The translations under genes were made by a program, and so were the position numbers. Below are positions 1 through 10,300 of a stretch of DNA of 64,000 nt, piece by piece. The notes beneath the pieces are model-generated. The model was not told the origin of the DNA, did not search any database, and saw only the letters and a list, made by a program, of their open reading frames with translations. The stretch comes from Halichondria panicea (taxonomy: Eukaryota; Porifera; Demospongiae; Suberitida; Halichondriidae), in contig NC_087383.1 of assembly GCF_963675165.1 (NCBI RefSeq), positions 4,680,979 to 4,744,978 on the forward strand. Direction: 5' to 3'. Each line of letters begins with the position of its first letter. Position 1 is the stretch's first letter.

Positions 1-38
1 CAGGTTAATGAGAAGCTACTTGCAAATTCGATCATTAC

Positions 39-3000
39 CTTGGCACATTCTCTTATGAAAGCTGTTCCAAGACCAATATCTGATAGTCATTAAAAGTCAG
101 GCAAACTACAATAATTATTGTCTCACTTCTGTATTGCTGTCTTACGAATAGATCCTCTAGATATAACACTCGTCCCTCCCAAGTAGAGTAGTTGAAGAAG
201 TAGAGAGCATACCCGACAAGTCTCTCATTCCTCACCATCTTTGAGCTTCGCAAATCAGGTGGATACGTGCTTTCTGCATGAAAGATGAGCAAACACAAAC
301 AGTAGTGCTGTCCATGTGATGGAATGGATGAACTATAATAATATAGAGAGCTGACCGGTTGTATAAATAAGTATAATATATTATAACATCTCACAATCAG
401 TGTTGAAAAGCCATACATACAAAATATATAGTGTGTATGTATATATGAAAACCTAGCATGCAGGAATATCAGTATGACAAGACAAACGACTGTGGTGTGC
501 ATGGTCAGACATAATTATTAGGATTAACAGAAGTCCGCAAAAATAAAGTCTATAGGGCACCTGGCATGCATTGAGTCAGCGTAGAGCCTTCCCATGAAAT
601 AATTAGGGCTGTAGTGCGCATGCATGTGTAATGGCGTGCCTTGCTAGCTAGTGTATAGCCAACGTGCTAGTATAGCCAACGAGCAAGGAAAGCTTCTTAG
701 CTTTTACTTGCACAGGCGAAGCTTTAACATCAAAATATGCTACTATTAAAATGAAATAACTGCGGGTGCTGATGCCTCGATGAAAGCTAGCTGCACATGA
801 AGCTACTGCTATTTAATAGTTGCTTGCGCTATGCAGGAATGGTGCAAGATAGTGGAAGTGATCGACCTGATAGTGGCTAAAAGGGTGTATGCCTATAAAG
901 TTCAAAGTCCATACTTAATGGCTGCATTCAGTGCTTCTTGCAGCTACCAACAAATAGCTAGTATTTTAGTGCAGAGCTACAGAAGCTAAGTAATATCACA
1001 GGTTTTGCTATACACGAGTCTAAAGAGACTGCATTGGCCTTCAAAGTAGTCAAAACTCGCGGAACGGAGCATTATCTTCCAAGAAAGCATGACTAAAAGC
1101 CTATTGAAGCTCTTACTTGCACAGGTACGTACTATTTATCATTGAGCTATATATCAGTCTACATTACACACAAACACTATACCATATACCTCGCTGCGCA
1201 TAACTATATTAACTTATTTTGTTGAGGCTATCTTGCATGGTTCAGACTTTGTTGGTTTTTAATCAAAAAGGTAACAGGACGTATAAAGATTACATGACAC
1301 ACAATACGTTAAGGTTCATTGACTCTTATCACGACTTATAGCAACTGCAACCACAGTCTTGCTAAACACTTTTTTTATCTTGTTATGTTATGTTACCATC
1401 CCAAACCGGTTTATTAGCGTATAATTATGCTGATAGGGTATAACAGCAGAGCTCTAGGCGCTTATATAATGAAAGCACCGCAGGTGCTGATGCCTCGGTG
1501 GAGATGCCAAAGCTACATAACATAAAGCTACTAATAGCTTTTAATACACATTATAGTTTAATATGCATGATGAACATTAATTTGCTACATGCAAACTTAA
1601 AGACTAGAGTGGGTAATGAATGATCGATCATGATTGTTGTTAAAAACGATGCTAAAAGTTCAAGTCTAAAATTAATAGCTGCATCAGTAGAGCCTTGCAG
1701 CTCTCTTTTGACTCTTGCAGCTAGTGTTCTAGTGCAGAGCTACCTACTAAGTAGAGTAGCAACACTCGGTGAACTAGTTTTGCTACGTGCTCTTCAGAAA
1801 AGGCTGCAATGGCATTCCAAGTAAGCAAAACTAGGCATAACTCGAGAACTTCAATCGGTACAGTAGTTCATACGAAAATTTGCATCAACAAAAATTACCC
1901 GCTATACGGTATAACCAAGGGCGTATAAAAGAAGAGAGGATGCAACAGCAAAAAAGCAGAATTCAAACGTGGGCGGATGAATGTGTGACTGTGCACAAAA
2001 TTAATGTGCTAAATATTTTTAGCACTTCATGTCTACTTTGAATTCTGCACGCCCTCTCTTCTTTTATACGCACTTGGATATAGGTATTATTGAAGAAGTA
2101 GCTCATGCAGTTTCTGTAATTTGTAGTACGATATTGAATTAACATAACTTTCTTGCAACAATGGCCGCGTTATAATAATGTCTCAGGTAACTACTGCCCA
2201 TCCTCGATTTCAATTACTAAACAAAAAATGGAATAAATCCAGTGGCGGGATCCAGGGGGAGATCCAAGGGAGCAAAGGTACCCCACTTTTGCTCACAATA
2301 TTAGAATTGATTTTTAGCAATCCATGCAGTCATTTACAGTCATAATAATATTATTCTAACTTAAATGCAATAATCAGTAATGTCAATTACCTGCATGCAG
2401 TCAACTTTAGAACGAATAGAAACTAGCTAAACCAGTGACAGCTTCTTCTTTCTCAACTAATCGCTTCGCAAAATAATTATGCAATAGGAGCAAAATTGAG
2501 GGAAGCCCCCTGAACAGAGATGGGATAACCTTCGATTTAAGGTAACACTTACGAAGCCAGAGGTAGTTTCTTTTGGAGGTTGAAAAAATTATGTTAAAGT
2601 CGCGGTGTCGCATATTTAATGGGTCGCATCTAATTGGAGGTTACTCTACTATCCTCGATACAAGCACCTTAAGTTACATTGTTTCTAGCGGTCTGGAATC
2701 GAGGCTATGGTTTGACCTCTATTAATTTTAGGACGCGATGTAAAAAAATAATTTGTCAACCCATGTAACCAATAATGAAACTGGAACAATGAAAGCACCG
2801 CAGGTGCCTCGGTGGAGATGTCAAAGCTACATAACATAAAGCTTAATTTTATACACAGGATGAACATTTTTTAATTTGCATGCTGCATGCAAACTCAAAG
2901 AGTGGGTAATGATCGACCATGATTGTTGTTAAAAACGATTGATGCCAAAAGTTCAAGTCTAAAATTAATGGCTGCCATCAGCAGAGCCTTGCAGCTCTCT

Positions 3001-6000
3001 TCTCACTCTTGCAGCTAGCGTTCTAGTGCAGAGCTAACTACTAAGTACACTCAGTAAACAAGTTTGGCTACGTGCTCTTCCGAAAAGGCTGCAATGGCAT
3101 TCCAAGTAATAGATAGCTTAGTTAGCCTTTTGTCTACATACATGTGTGATATTATAGTCTACGAATATTGTCATGCATTACTATTGATATTTGTACTATT
3201 TTCATATTTCACTGCGTTTCGTCTGACTGACTAAGTAAGTTAGTAAGTAAGTAAGTAAGTAACATTCTTGGAAAGCATTTCCTCCTTGTACAGACATTCC
3301 AAGTAAGTAAAACTCAAGAACGAAGCATTATTTTGCAAATCCACGAATGAAAACATGACTAGAAGCCTATAGAACTCTTACTTGCACTTCATTGATCCTT
3401 GAGCAGCTGTAGCAGTCTACACACACACGCACACACACACACAAAAAAACTACCGTATATCTCACTTGCGCATGCGCAGCACCAAGGCAGCTGTAGCAGT
3501 CTACACACACACGCACACACACACTACCGTATACCTCGCTTGTGCATGCGCAGCACCGAGGCATAAAAAGGGTTCAGTCCACCTCATTATTCTTCTCAGC
3601 ATGGTCAGACAATTAAGTAACAGCTTGTCCAAAGAGTCCTTTCATGCAGAAGGATATCACCAGCTATATAGCTGTACAGCTCATAGATAAACACAATTAT
3701 GAATCAATTCTAAAATTTCATTAATACCCTTCGCATAATCGCATAATTGGAAAAGCGCTTCAATTCGAGTACATTCGAGTACAAAAAACTTGCAGTTGAG
3801 CATGCGCTTAAAATAAAAGATACGCCAAGAGTCCATAAGAAGAGAAGAGTGTCGAACTACTGATACTTCTACACAAACACTGTGCACAAAGTAACAGGAC
3901 TCGCGCGCGATAAAGTATTGTAAACTTACTAGTAATCTCCTAGTAAATGTTAACCGTGACGTTTTTAGGGGTGTGATAATCGAAAATTCTAGCTAGTTGT
4001 TCACGTTCAACGTTCAGAGCTCATGGAGCTGCTCACTGCACACTGATAGGAGACGATCTCTAATCATCTAAATAGAGACAATAGTCGAGTTGATCCTCTT
4101 CACTTGCACTCTTTACTCACTATTAACAAATCCTGTGCGTTGCGCAAACGACATCAATTGCGAGTTGCTCATGTGCAATTGACAGGATGTCATGTTACTT
4201 TGTGCACAGTGTTTGTGTAGAAGTATCAGTAGTTCGACACTCTTCTCGGACTCTTGGATACGCTAATAATCGAGCAAGCACTAATAATCCAGTTTGCAGT
4301 CAACTCTAGAACGTACAGAAGCTAGCTAAAACCAGTGGCAGCTTCTATATTTCTTTTGTATATACGCTGCTCGCGTTGCAAACTCAGCCACAGAGATAAG
4401 GGGCGGACCCAGGGGGTGGTTTTGAGGGGCTGAAGCCCCCCTTTTAAAAACTACCTATGTATTGCTAGTCTGAGGTTACAACAATTTTACCACCAACCTT
4501 GTTACTTATGCATCTGCATGTAGACTCACTGACTTAAGAGGTGCTAGACAACAGCCGGGTCTAGCTACTAAGAGTATAAAGGATCTAGGCTAGCTAGCTG
4601 GACCGCTAGTAGTCTCGCGGGCCATACTCCACAATCTGATACTACCAGATTGTGGTGTATGGCCCGCGAGACTAGCTAGCTAGCTAGACCATAGATAGAG
4701 TAGAAGAGGGATTGGAAACGGAAGTGATTCACGTGATGTTTTACAATGAAGTCTACGTAGTGGCTCTGGGACCATCCGTGTATCTCCTCATAACTCCCGC
4801 AAAAGCCCGGGAAACTTATTGCGTCCAAAGCATACATCTCAGAGCTACCCCCATTACTGAATCACATGCCCCCTGATAGTAGGTATCAATTGGAAATAAT
4901 CTCGATTGTCGTGAAGTAGCTAGAGGTACACAGAGCGCTTTTTCATGCTTGTGTTCCTATAGTACCTTTGATATAGCTAAGGCTTTGTAACTAAATAGTG
5001 TCCTGTGTCCCAAATGGCCTCAAGTATTAGAGAAAGTTGATGTTTAGCAGCAGAACTGCTCGTGGACTTCTTACAGAGAGCAAACAATTCTCATGAATTA
5101 TTTATGTTTAGTCCACGTGTTAAAAAGTAAGCCTTGATTAAACCGCGGAGATACACGGATGGTACTTCGAGGGTACTTCCGTTTCCAATCCCTCTTCTAC
5201 TCTATCTATGGCTAGACTTACATACTAATTTAAAGTGCATAGGTCAACTATTGCTATTGCTGAGTCAGCTCCTTGTGCAATGTTTTGTAGCCTCGATCCC
5301 AGGCCTCTCTTCCTAGGCCTTGTGAAGGAGGCTATTGTGCATGCTGCTGCAACTTGGAGCAGATCTCAGACTTTTTCAGCTAGTTGCAAGCCTTACCTCC
5401 TCTCACTCTCAGTGCAGTCTGAGTAAGCATTGTGATTCTTTCATTAATTTTAATGTACCAAGAGTGCGTGAATGTGCATGTAACATCTACAGTATCATCT
5501 ACAGTATACAATCCTTTTGTTGATAAGAATGAGTTTTTTGTATTAACTTTTTCGTATTCAGTATTCATAAGAAAGTTCAAAGGTCAAATTGTGAGCAAAT
5601 TGTAAAAAGCAAAAAATTTCGCCTCTGGCAAGGCGGGAGGAGGACCCTGGGTGGCTCCACCACCCTCGTGCGGGGCTTTGCCCCTTTCTACTAGCCCCCC
5701 CCCTTTCATTTTTCCTGGATCCGCCCCTGGAGATAGCACACCATGTGGGCAGAGATTAAACCAGAAGGGGCATAACCTCAACATAATTATTTCTTTTACC
5801 CTTTTCTGGATTCGCCATTGGTATAATGTACCTCATACATGATATGTTACCTTGTGGATCTGAATTTAACTCCGCCACCAGTAAACGGAAATATTTCTCT
5901 TTCCCAAACCCATCACGTAGAAGTTCTGGGGGAAAGAAACTTTATTACCATTTCATTCATCGCCATGCACAAACTTTCACATTAACATTAACCTAACCTT

Positions 6001-6255
6001 TCTCGCCAACCTTCATGATCTCCAAGGCACAGGGTTCATTTTGATGCTCAGCAAAGAGCTATGATAATTTATATAGATGTACGTACTATGATATGAAAAT
6101 CAATGTCTATGTCTGTCATAGATACTTACTTACTTGCTTAGTAGATCATGGTGCACTGCTCGCACCTGAATCATCCACAAGACACTGGGAATGTCTTCTG
6201 CACTGGCTGGTCTGATGGTATAGCCTAGGACATCTCTCTTCGAATTTGAAGTCAT
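39..6255 (-). CDS. Spermidine/spermine N1-acetyltransferase-like GNAT enzyme, 5 exons, C-terminus beyond left edge
   Basis: Predicted cytosolic GNAT acetyltransferase of the diamine/thialysine family (acetyl-CoA to a polyamine or related amine; the exact substrate is not readable). Minus-strand exons, in order: 6255-6166 (ATG at 6255), 6058-5998, 5925-5851, 273-127 and 79-39. Phases agree at every junction and give 138 residues of a family usually about 170 long. Family landmarks in order are YTIRPASAEDIPSV near the N-terminus, LLRDGFG and LLVAE in exon 3, LVGYALYFFNYSTW and LYLEDLFV in exon 4, and the acetyl-CoA loop R-N-I-G-L-G formed across the exon 4/5 junction. The C-terminal part, with the usual catalytic tyrosine, lies outside the window. 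Donors GTGCGA and GTTAGG of exons 1 and 2 are weaker than the rest. The gene is head-to-head with copy A. SAT1, SAT2 and thialysine-type members cannot be told apart here. Confidence 0.82.
1468..1852 (-). mobile_element. Truncated copy of the GCCTCGGTG short interspersed/MITE family
   Basis: Starts with AATGAAAGCACCGCAGGTGC followed by GATGCCTCGGTGGAGATGCC and runs to the internal block CATAACTCGAGAAC. The opposite end (TATGCCTCGGTGCGCATGCG) is missing, so this copy is truncated. The same family recurs in several introns of the tandem gene array. Confidence 0.65.
2788..3567 (-). mobile_element. Near-complete copy of the GCCTCGGTG short interspersed/MITE family
   Basis: Both ends are present: AATGAAAGCACCGCAGGTGC at the left and GCGCAGCACCGAGGCATAA at the right. 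The right end has a partial internal duplication with two CA-rich tracts (about 3418-3442 and 3502-3525). A TAAG/TAAGT tetranucleotide run at about 3231-3262 interrupts the body. No coding capacity. Confidence 0.65.
3818..4263. mobile_element. Fold-back MITE with ~75-bp inverted arms
   Basis: The left arm (about 3818-3899), which includes GAGTGTCGAACTACTGATAC and TTCTACACAAACACTGTGCA, recurs as its reverse complement at about 4190-4263. The ~290-bp interior shows no reading frame of interest. The arms are almost perfect by eye, suggesting recent activity. No target-site duplication was resolved. Confidence 0.65.
4611..4673. repeat. 63-bp hairpin
   Basis: 28-bp arms (4611-4638 and 4646-4673) starting AGTCTCGCGGGCCATAC pair with one mismatch around a 7-nt loop. 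GC-rich and in an intron. A mini fold-back element is likeliest; there is no evidence it acts as RNA. Confidence 0.7.
4689..5210. mobile_element. Fold-back element with 37-bp terminal inverted repeats
   Basis: The left end 4689-4725 (CCATAGATAGAGTAGAAGAG and onward) is the reverse complement of 5174-5210. A second inverted pair lies inside it: ACCATCCGTGTATCTCC at 4771-4787 and its complement at 5147-5163. No transposase is visible, so it is non-autonomous. Confidence 0.65.
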
Positions 6256-6426
6256 TTTAATAATTAATGAACTCTGATCCATCCTAGTCTCATGGATCAG
6301 GAGGGGGCTGATCCATGAGACTAGATCCATCCCAGGCCTCTCTGTTGTGAAGGAGGCGGGGTTGACTTGGGGCGCATGCGCAAGCAAAGTTCATTTGAGG
6401 TGCGAATAATAATTGTAAGTGGGTGC

Positions 6427-6528
6427 TTAGTTTTTGAAGTTGTCACTGTTAATGTTGTGAGTACAATAGAGTAGACTTAGTTTTTAAAGTTGTCACTGTT
6501 AATGTTGTAAGTACAATAGAGTAGACTT
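6427..6528. repeat. Direct tandem duplication, ~53-bp unit, two copies
   Basis: Two adjacent units share AAGTTGTCACTGTTAATGTTG and AGTACAATAGAGTAGACT with few differences. Copies B-D have no equivalent. Confidence 0.7.
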
Positions 6529-6975
6529 TTACCAACGTGCAAAAAGTTCAGTGTCTGATGACTGTCTGTAGACTACTGTTGGCTTTAGAAATTGTCTTTC
6601 ACATTCAGCCTAATTCTTGACCGTCCAGCTGAAGTTTTACACTAACTACAGGATCACACTGACTACAGGATAGTCTGATCTAACCAGAATCTTTATAACA
6701 CACTAATAGATTTGATAGTATCACAAATATAACTCTCCAGCTTCTGTCAAATAAAAATGTAGATCTAGACTATTATCTATGGCTACGTATGTAGACTTCT
6801 ATAAAATGAGTAGCTATCACAGATAGCCATAGCTCTACGGTGTAGCTAGCTAGCTGTAGATCTAGCTGTGACACTGTGCGCCAAATAGAAGTTGTTTTGG
6901 AGCAAGGCGCGCATACTGGTTTTCTTTTGTCTCTGTAACAAAGTGTGTCACGTGACGTGTAGAGCTCCGCCTTCT

Positions 6976-7014
6976 AATGCGCGGGGCCTGCGCACGCAGC
7001 ACGCTCTTGCTCCT
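6976..7014 (+). promoter_or_regulatory. Conserved GC-rich 5' block, copy A
   Basis: The block (ATGCGCGGGGCCTGCGC, then ACGCTCTTGCTC) lies about 105-140 nt upstream of the start codon. It recurs at the same relative place in B, C and D, so it belongs to the duplicated core promoter or 5' UTR. Unlike B-D, copy A lacks the adjacent CCAAT. Function is inferred from position and conservation only. Confidence 0.4.
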
Positions 7015-7117
7015 CAGAATAATGCTTCTGTTCTTTCAACGTACTGTGTGTAGCCTAGCTACATAGCTGCTTGTGAATGGTCAATGCTAGGGAAGCTCTA
7101 TGATCAAGAACAGAAAT

Positions 7118-7341
7118 ATGCAATCCTCTACGCTGTATGTGCTTGTTGCTGCGGTAAGTTGTGTCTAAATCTAAACTTAGCATTTTACTTGACTTTCATA
7201 TCATGCAACTTCGTTCATAGTATACCTCCTGCATGCCTCAAGCTAATTATATAGTAGTGCAGGAATTAAAACAGTCAGCACAGTTTTCTCTTACAGCTGG
7301 TGATAGTGGGACAGCATGCTGCTCAGGGTCAAGATGAAGTG
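7118..7341 (+). CDS. Copy A exons 1-2: split signal peptide
   Basis: Exon 1 (7118-7153) encodes MQSSTLYVLVAA and exon 2 (7297-7341) LVIVGQHAAQGQDEV. Joined, they form a short polar start, a hydrophobic core (LYVLVAALVIV) and a likely cleavage zone after HAAQG. Both exons begin and end in phase 0. All four copies keep this split leader. Confidence 0.82.
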
Positions 7342-10300
7342 GTGAGTGCTTTGGAGTGTACGTACTGTAGCCATCCATATTTAATAAAGCTATTCATACA
7401 TGCATTTTGCAGTGAACATAAAATATATTTACATGTAGCACAACTATATAAGGTCGGTGAGGGAAAGAATGGATCTGAAAAATCTCACCTAATAATACAT
7501 CATGCAAAAAATATTCCTGCACATAACTAGTACAGACATGAAGGTAGAAGTCGCTGGGGATCAAATTGTGTACATGTATACATTTACAATGGAACCTCCT
7601 CCATTAACGACAACCTAGCTCCGAAGAGCAACCACACGCTATAAAAAGGCAAATAGCGATGACTTCAATGTAAAGTAACCTCTCACCTCTGTACTCCATG
7701 CAACGAGCAGCTTTCTAGTTCCCAATCAGCTTTAGTATTAGCCTCGAGACCAGGCCGATTAAAATACGGCCTGGTCTCTATTGCATGGGCGATAGAACTG
7801 AGTTACCTATACTTTAGTAAACCTTCGTAAAATTATACCGTAAACTAGTTTGTTTACTAGTTTCTTTCCGTATTAATACTTGTCTCCTGTGAAGCTGTGG
7901 CTTATGCTCTCTATTGCGTTGTCGAGAAGACTTGCTGGCTAGCTGTGACCCTCTATGGTGTTGTCGAGAAGGCTTGCAGACTATAGTTTGAAGCCAGAAG
8001 AAGCTCTCATTTGTACAGAAACCAAGTTAAAAATATCACGACCATCCAACCATCATAGAGGTAGATGAGAGCCTCTTCTGGTTTCAGACTAGTGTGCAAG
8101 CATGCAAGCCTTCTCGACAACACCATAGAGTGCCACAGCTAGCTAGCTAAGTATAAAGCACGTATAGTAGATAGTACATGGGCGTGTATTTTAATTGGCC
8201 TGGTCTCAAGGCTACTTTAGTATATAATCTCCCAGAACGGACAGCCACACCCAGAATTAGCAGAAGATTATGAGATAGCATTATTTTGCACAATCGTGAA
8301 AACCTAGCAGTAGCTCGTCCCTACTGCCTTTTGTAGAAGCATTTAGCACAGCTCTAAAACTCATTTGCAGCAGAAATTTACTCATGGAGCATACGTGTGG
8401 TTAGCAATCAAAACCTCTCAACAAGGACCACCTTTCTATAACGGCCAAAAGGCTGTTCCCCAATGGTGTCTGTTTTATGGAGGCTCCACTGTATCATTTT
8501 TATAATTGTCCTTGTGTTGACCACAGTTTTCTGGGGGCTTAGAGCTACAAATTAATCGTTCGAATTTTGATGGCAATACACTGCTCAAGAGACCGCCATT
8601 TATCTAACAGCTTGCTGTCAACTAGAGCTGTATGTAGTTTACTAGTTGTAGAGAACGGTCATGCACTGCATGTAGCTATAGCTGTTTAGAGCTTTTTGTG
8701 AGAGTTCAAAGAATCGCGGCTATGTTCGAACTAAATAGTTGATTTGTTTGGCCTTGTCACTCCGCTGAGGAAGCTTTTTGTTGGCAGCGAATTTAGAGAC
8801 TTACCTAGTCTATACCTATAGGTGCTATCAGCTTAGATGCTTTGAGCCGTCGTCGTCGAGAAAAAACGTTTGAAAATAGCTTGTGTTCGATAATTGATTG
8901 CTATACACACCCCTAAACTTGTTCTAATATCAATCGTTAAACTGCGACTCGTTACCCTATCAATATACAGGTGTACAGTATCAAGTTGCAGGTGTTCCCT
9001 ATTAGCTAGCAGTTCATTGATTTTAAGTTATATTGTTTCGTTCTGACAAGGAAAGCTTGCACTAGAAAAAATTGTTGCTTAGCCCTTGGCCATTGTCTGT
9101 GAGAGGACTCAGAGAAGCACTTTTCTGCTTTGCAACTCTCATGTAGGAGATGTTGTTTGGTGATTCTACATCATACGGTTAGGTATTAAGAGTATAATTA
9201 ATGTTGTCTGAATCAAAGCTTGATCTATTGTAGCCTACTGGATTATTACGCACTAAGCTAACGTGCAGGTTTGATCTTTTCTTAGCCTCTTCTCACTTCA
9301 TCAAAATCTGTCAAACTTAAACTTCTACCTTGTTGTATTGAGGCTATCCAGTGGCAGCTTTTGATGAAGATCTGTCAAACTTAAACTTCTACCTTGTTGT
9401 GTTGAGGCTATCCAGTGGCAGCTTTTGATGAAGTGAGAAGAGGCTAAGAAAAGATCAAACCTGCACGTTAGCTTAGTGCGTAATAATCCAGTAGGCTACA
9501 ATAGAAATCTGCCACGAACAGTCAACTAGCTAGCCTAGGCTAACCTGAATACTCCTTTGGCAGTTGATACATCAAAACAACAGGTACAATCATTGATACA
9601 ATAGCTGATAAATAGCTAGCTGGTGTCATTAAGCCTTCTAAAGTTAACTTCAAAAGGGGGGGAGGGCCCATGGACCCTCCTCTGGATCTGCCACTGATAG
9701 CCTCAACACAACAAGGTAGAAGTTTAAGTTTGACAGATTTTGATGAAGTGAGAAGAAGCTAAGAAAAGATCAAACCTGCACGTTAGCTTAGATGTACACA
9801 CGCAGCTTTGACTCGAGGTTGTATAGACTTCACTAAACCCCAAATAACGCTGAAGGTTTGCACTTCAGTACTGATTTACTGCTATTAGATCTATTGAGCA
9901 AGGAATTGTTGCTTTTAATGGCTATATAGATCTACCCGTATAGAGAGGCTGTAGTATGCTTTGTTAAGATTATTTGGAATAAACACTATTCGACAATGAT
10001 GTACTAGAGAGACATTTGATACAGTGTCTCTCTACTAGAGGTTCCACTACATGTAGCTGTACTGTAAGTTGTATACGAAATAGATTGTTGCAATGAGTCA
10101 GTCATGCGTAAACTGTAATTTTATCCGTTCTCCTCCTGGATGTCTTATGAAGGAACACATGGTGGCCAATTTGAAGAGGTCATAATTCATTGTATGCGGA
10201 TGCTTATACGTCTACTTTAGAAATTTTAGCTCGTGCAGTGGTAAAGTTGATGAAATTACGTACAGCCATCTGGTTTTCTTTTTGTGCTACTGAATGACTT

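Larger units (their letters stand above)
274..5850 (-). other. Intron 3 of the acetyltransferase-like gene, repeat-filled
   Basis: This 5.6-kb stretch holds no exon I can support. It carries two reverse-oriented copies of the GCCTCGGTG element (1468-1852, 2788-3567), fold-back elements (3818-4263, 4611-4673, 4689-5210), and hAT-like terminal motifs of the type GTGGCGGATCCAGGGG near 2241, 4398 and 5730. Open reading frames here are short and repeat-derived. Confidence 0.7.
6256..7117. promoter_or_regulatory. Head-to-head intergenic region between acetyltransferase-like gene and copy A
   Basis: About 860 bp separates the two start codons on opposite strands, so it should contain both promoters. 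It includes GCGCATGCGC (6372-6381), a tandem duplication (6427-6528), and the GC-rich block GCGCGGGGCCTGCGC (6979-6993) that also lies upstream of copies B, C and D. The 5' UTR limits and any TATA box cannot be set from sequence alone. Confidence 0.5.

Noticed and set aside
4398-5732. A single hAT element spanning this interval
   Set aside because: The end motifs look right, but the flanking GAGATA matches do not align at the element boundaries, so it is mentioned only as a possibility.
5584-5842. Pro/Gly-rich frames on both strands
   Set aside because: These derive from the GC-rich end of a hAT-like repeat.
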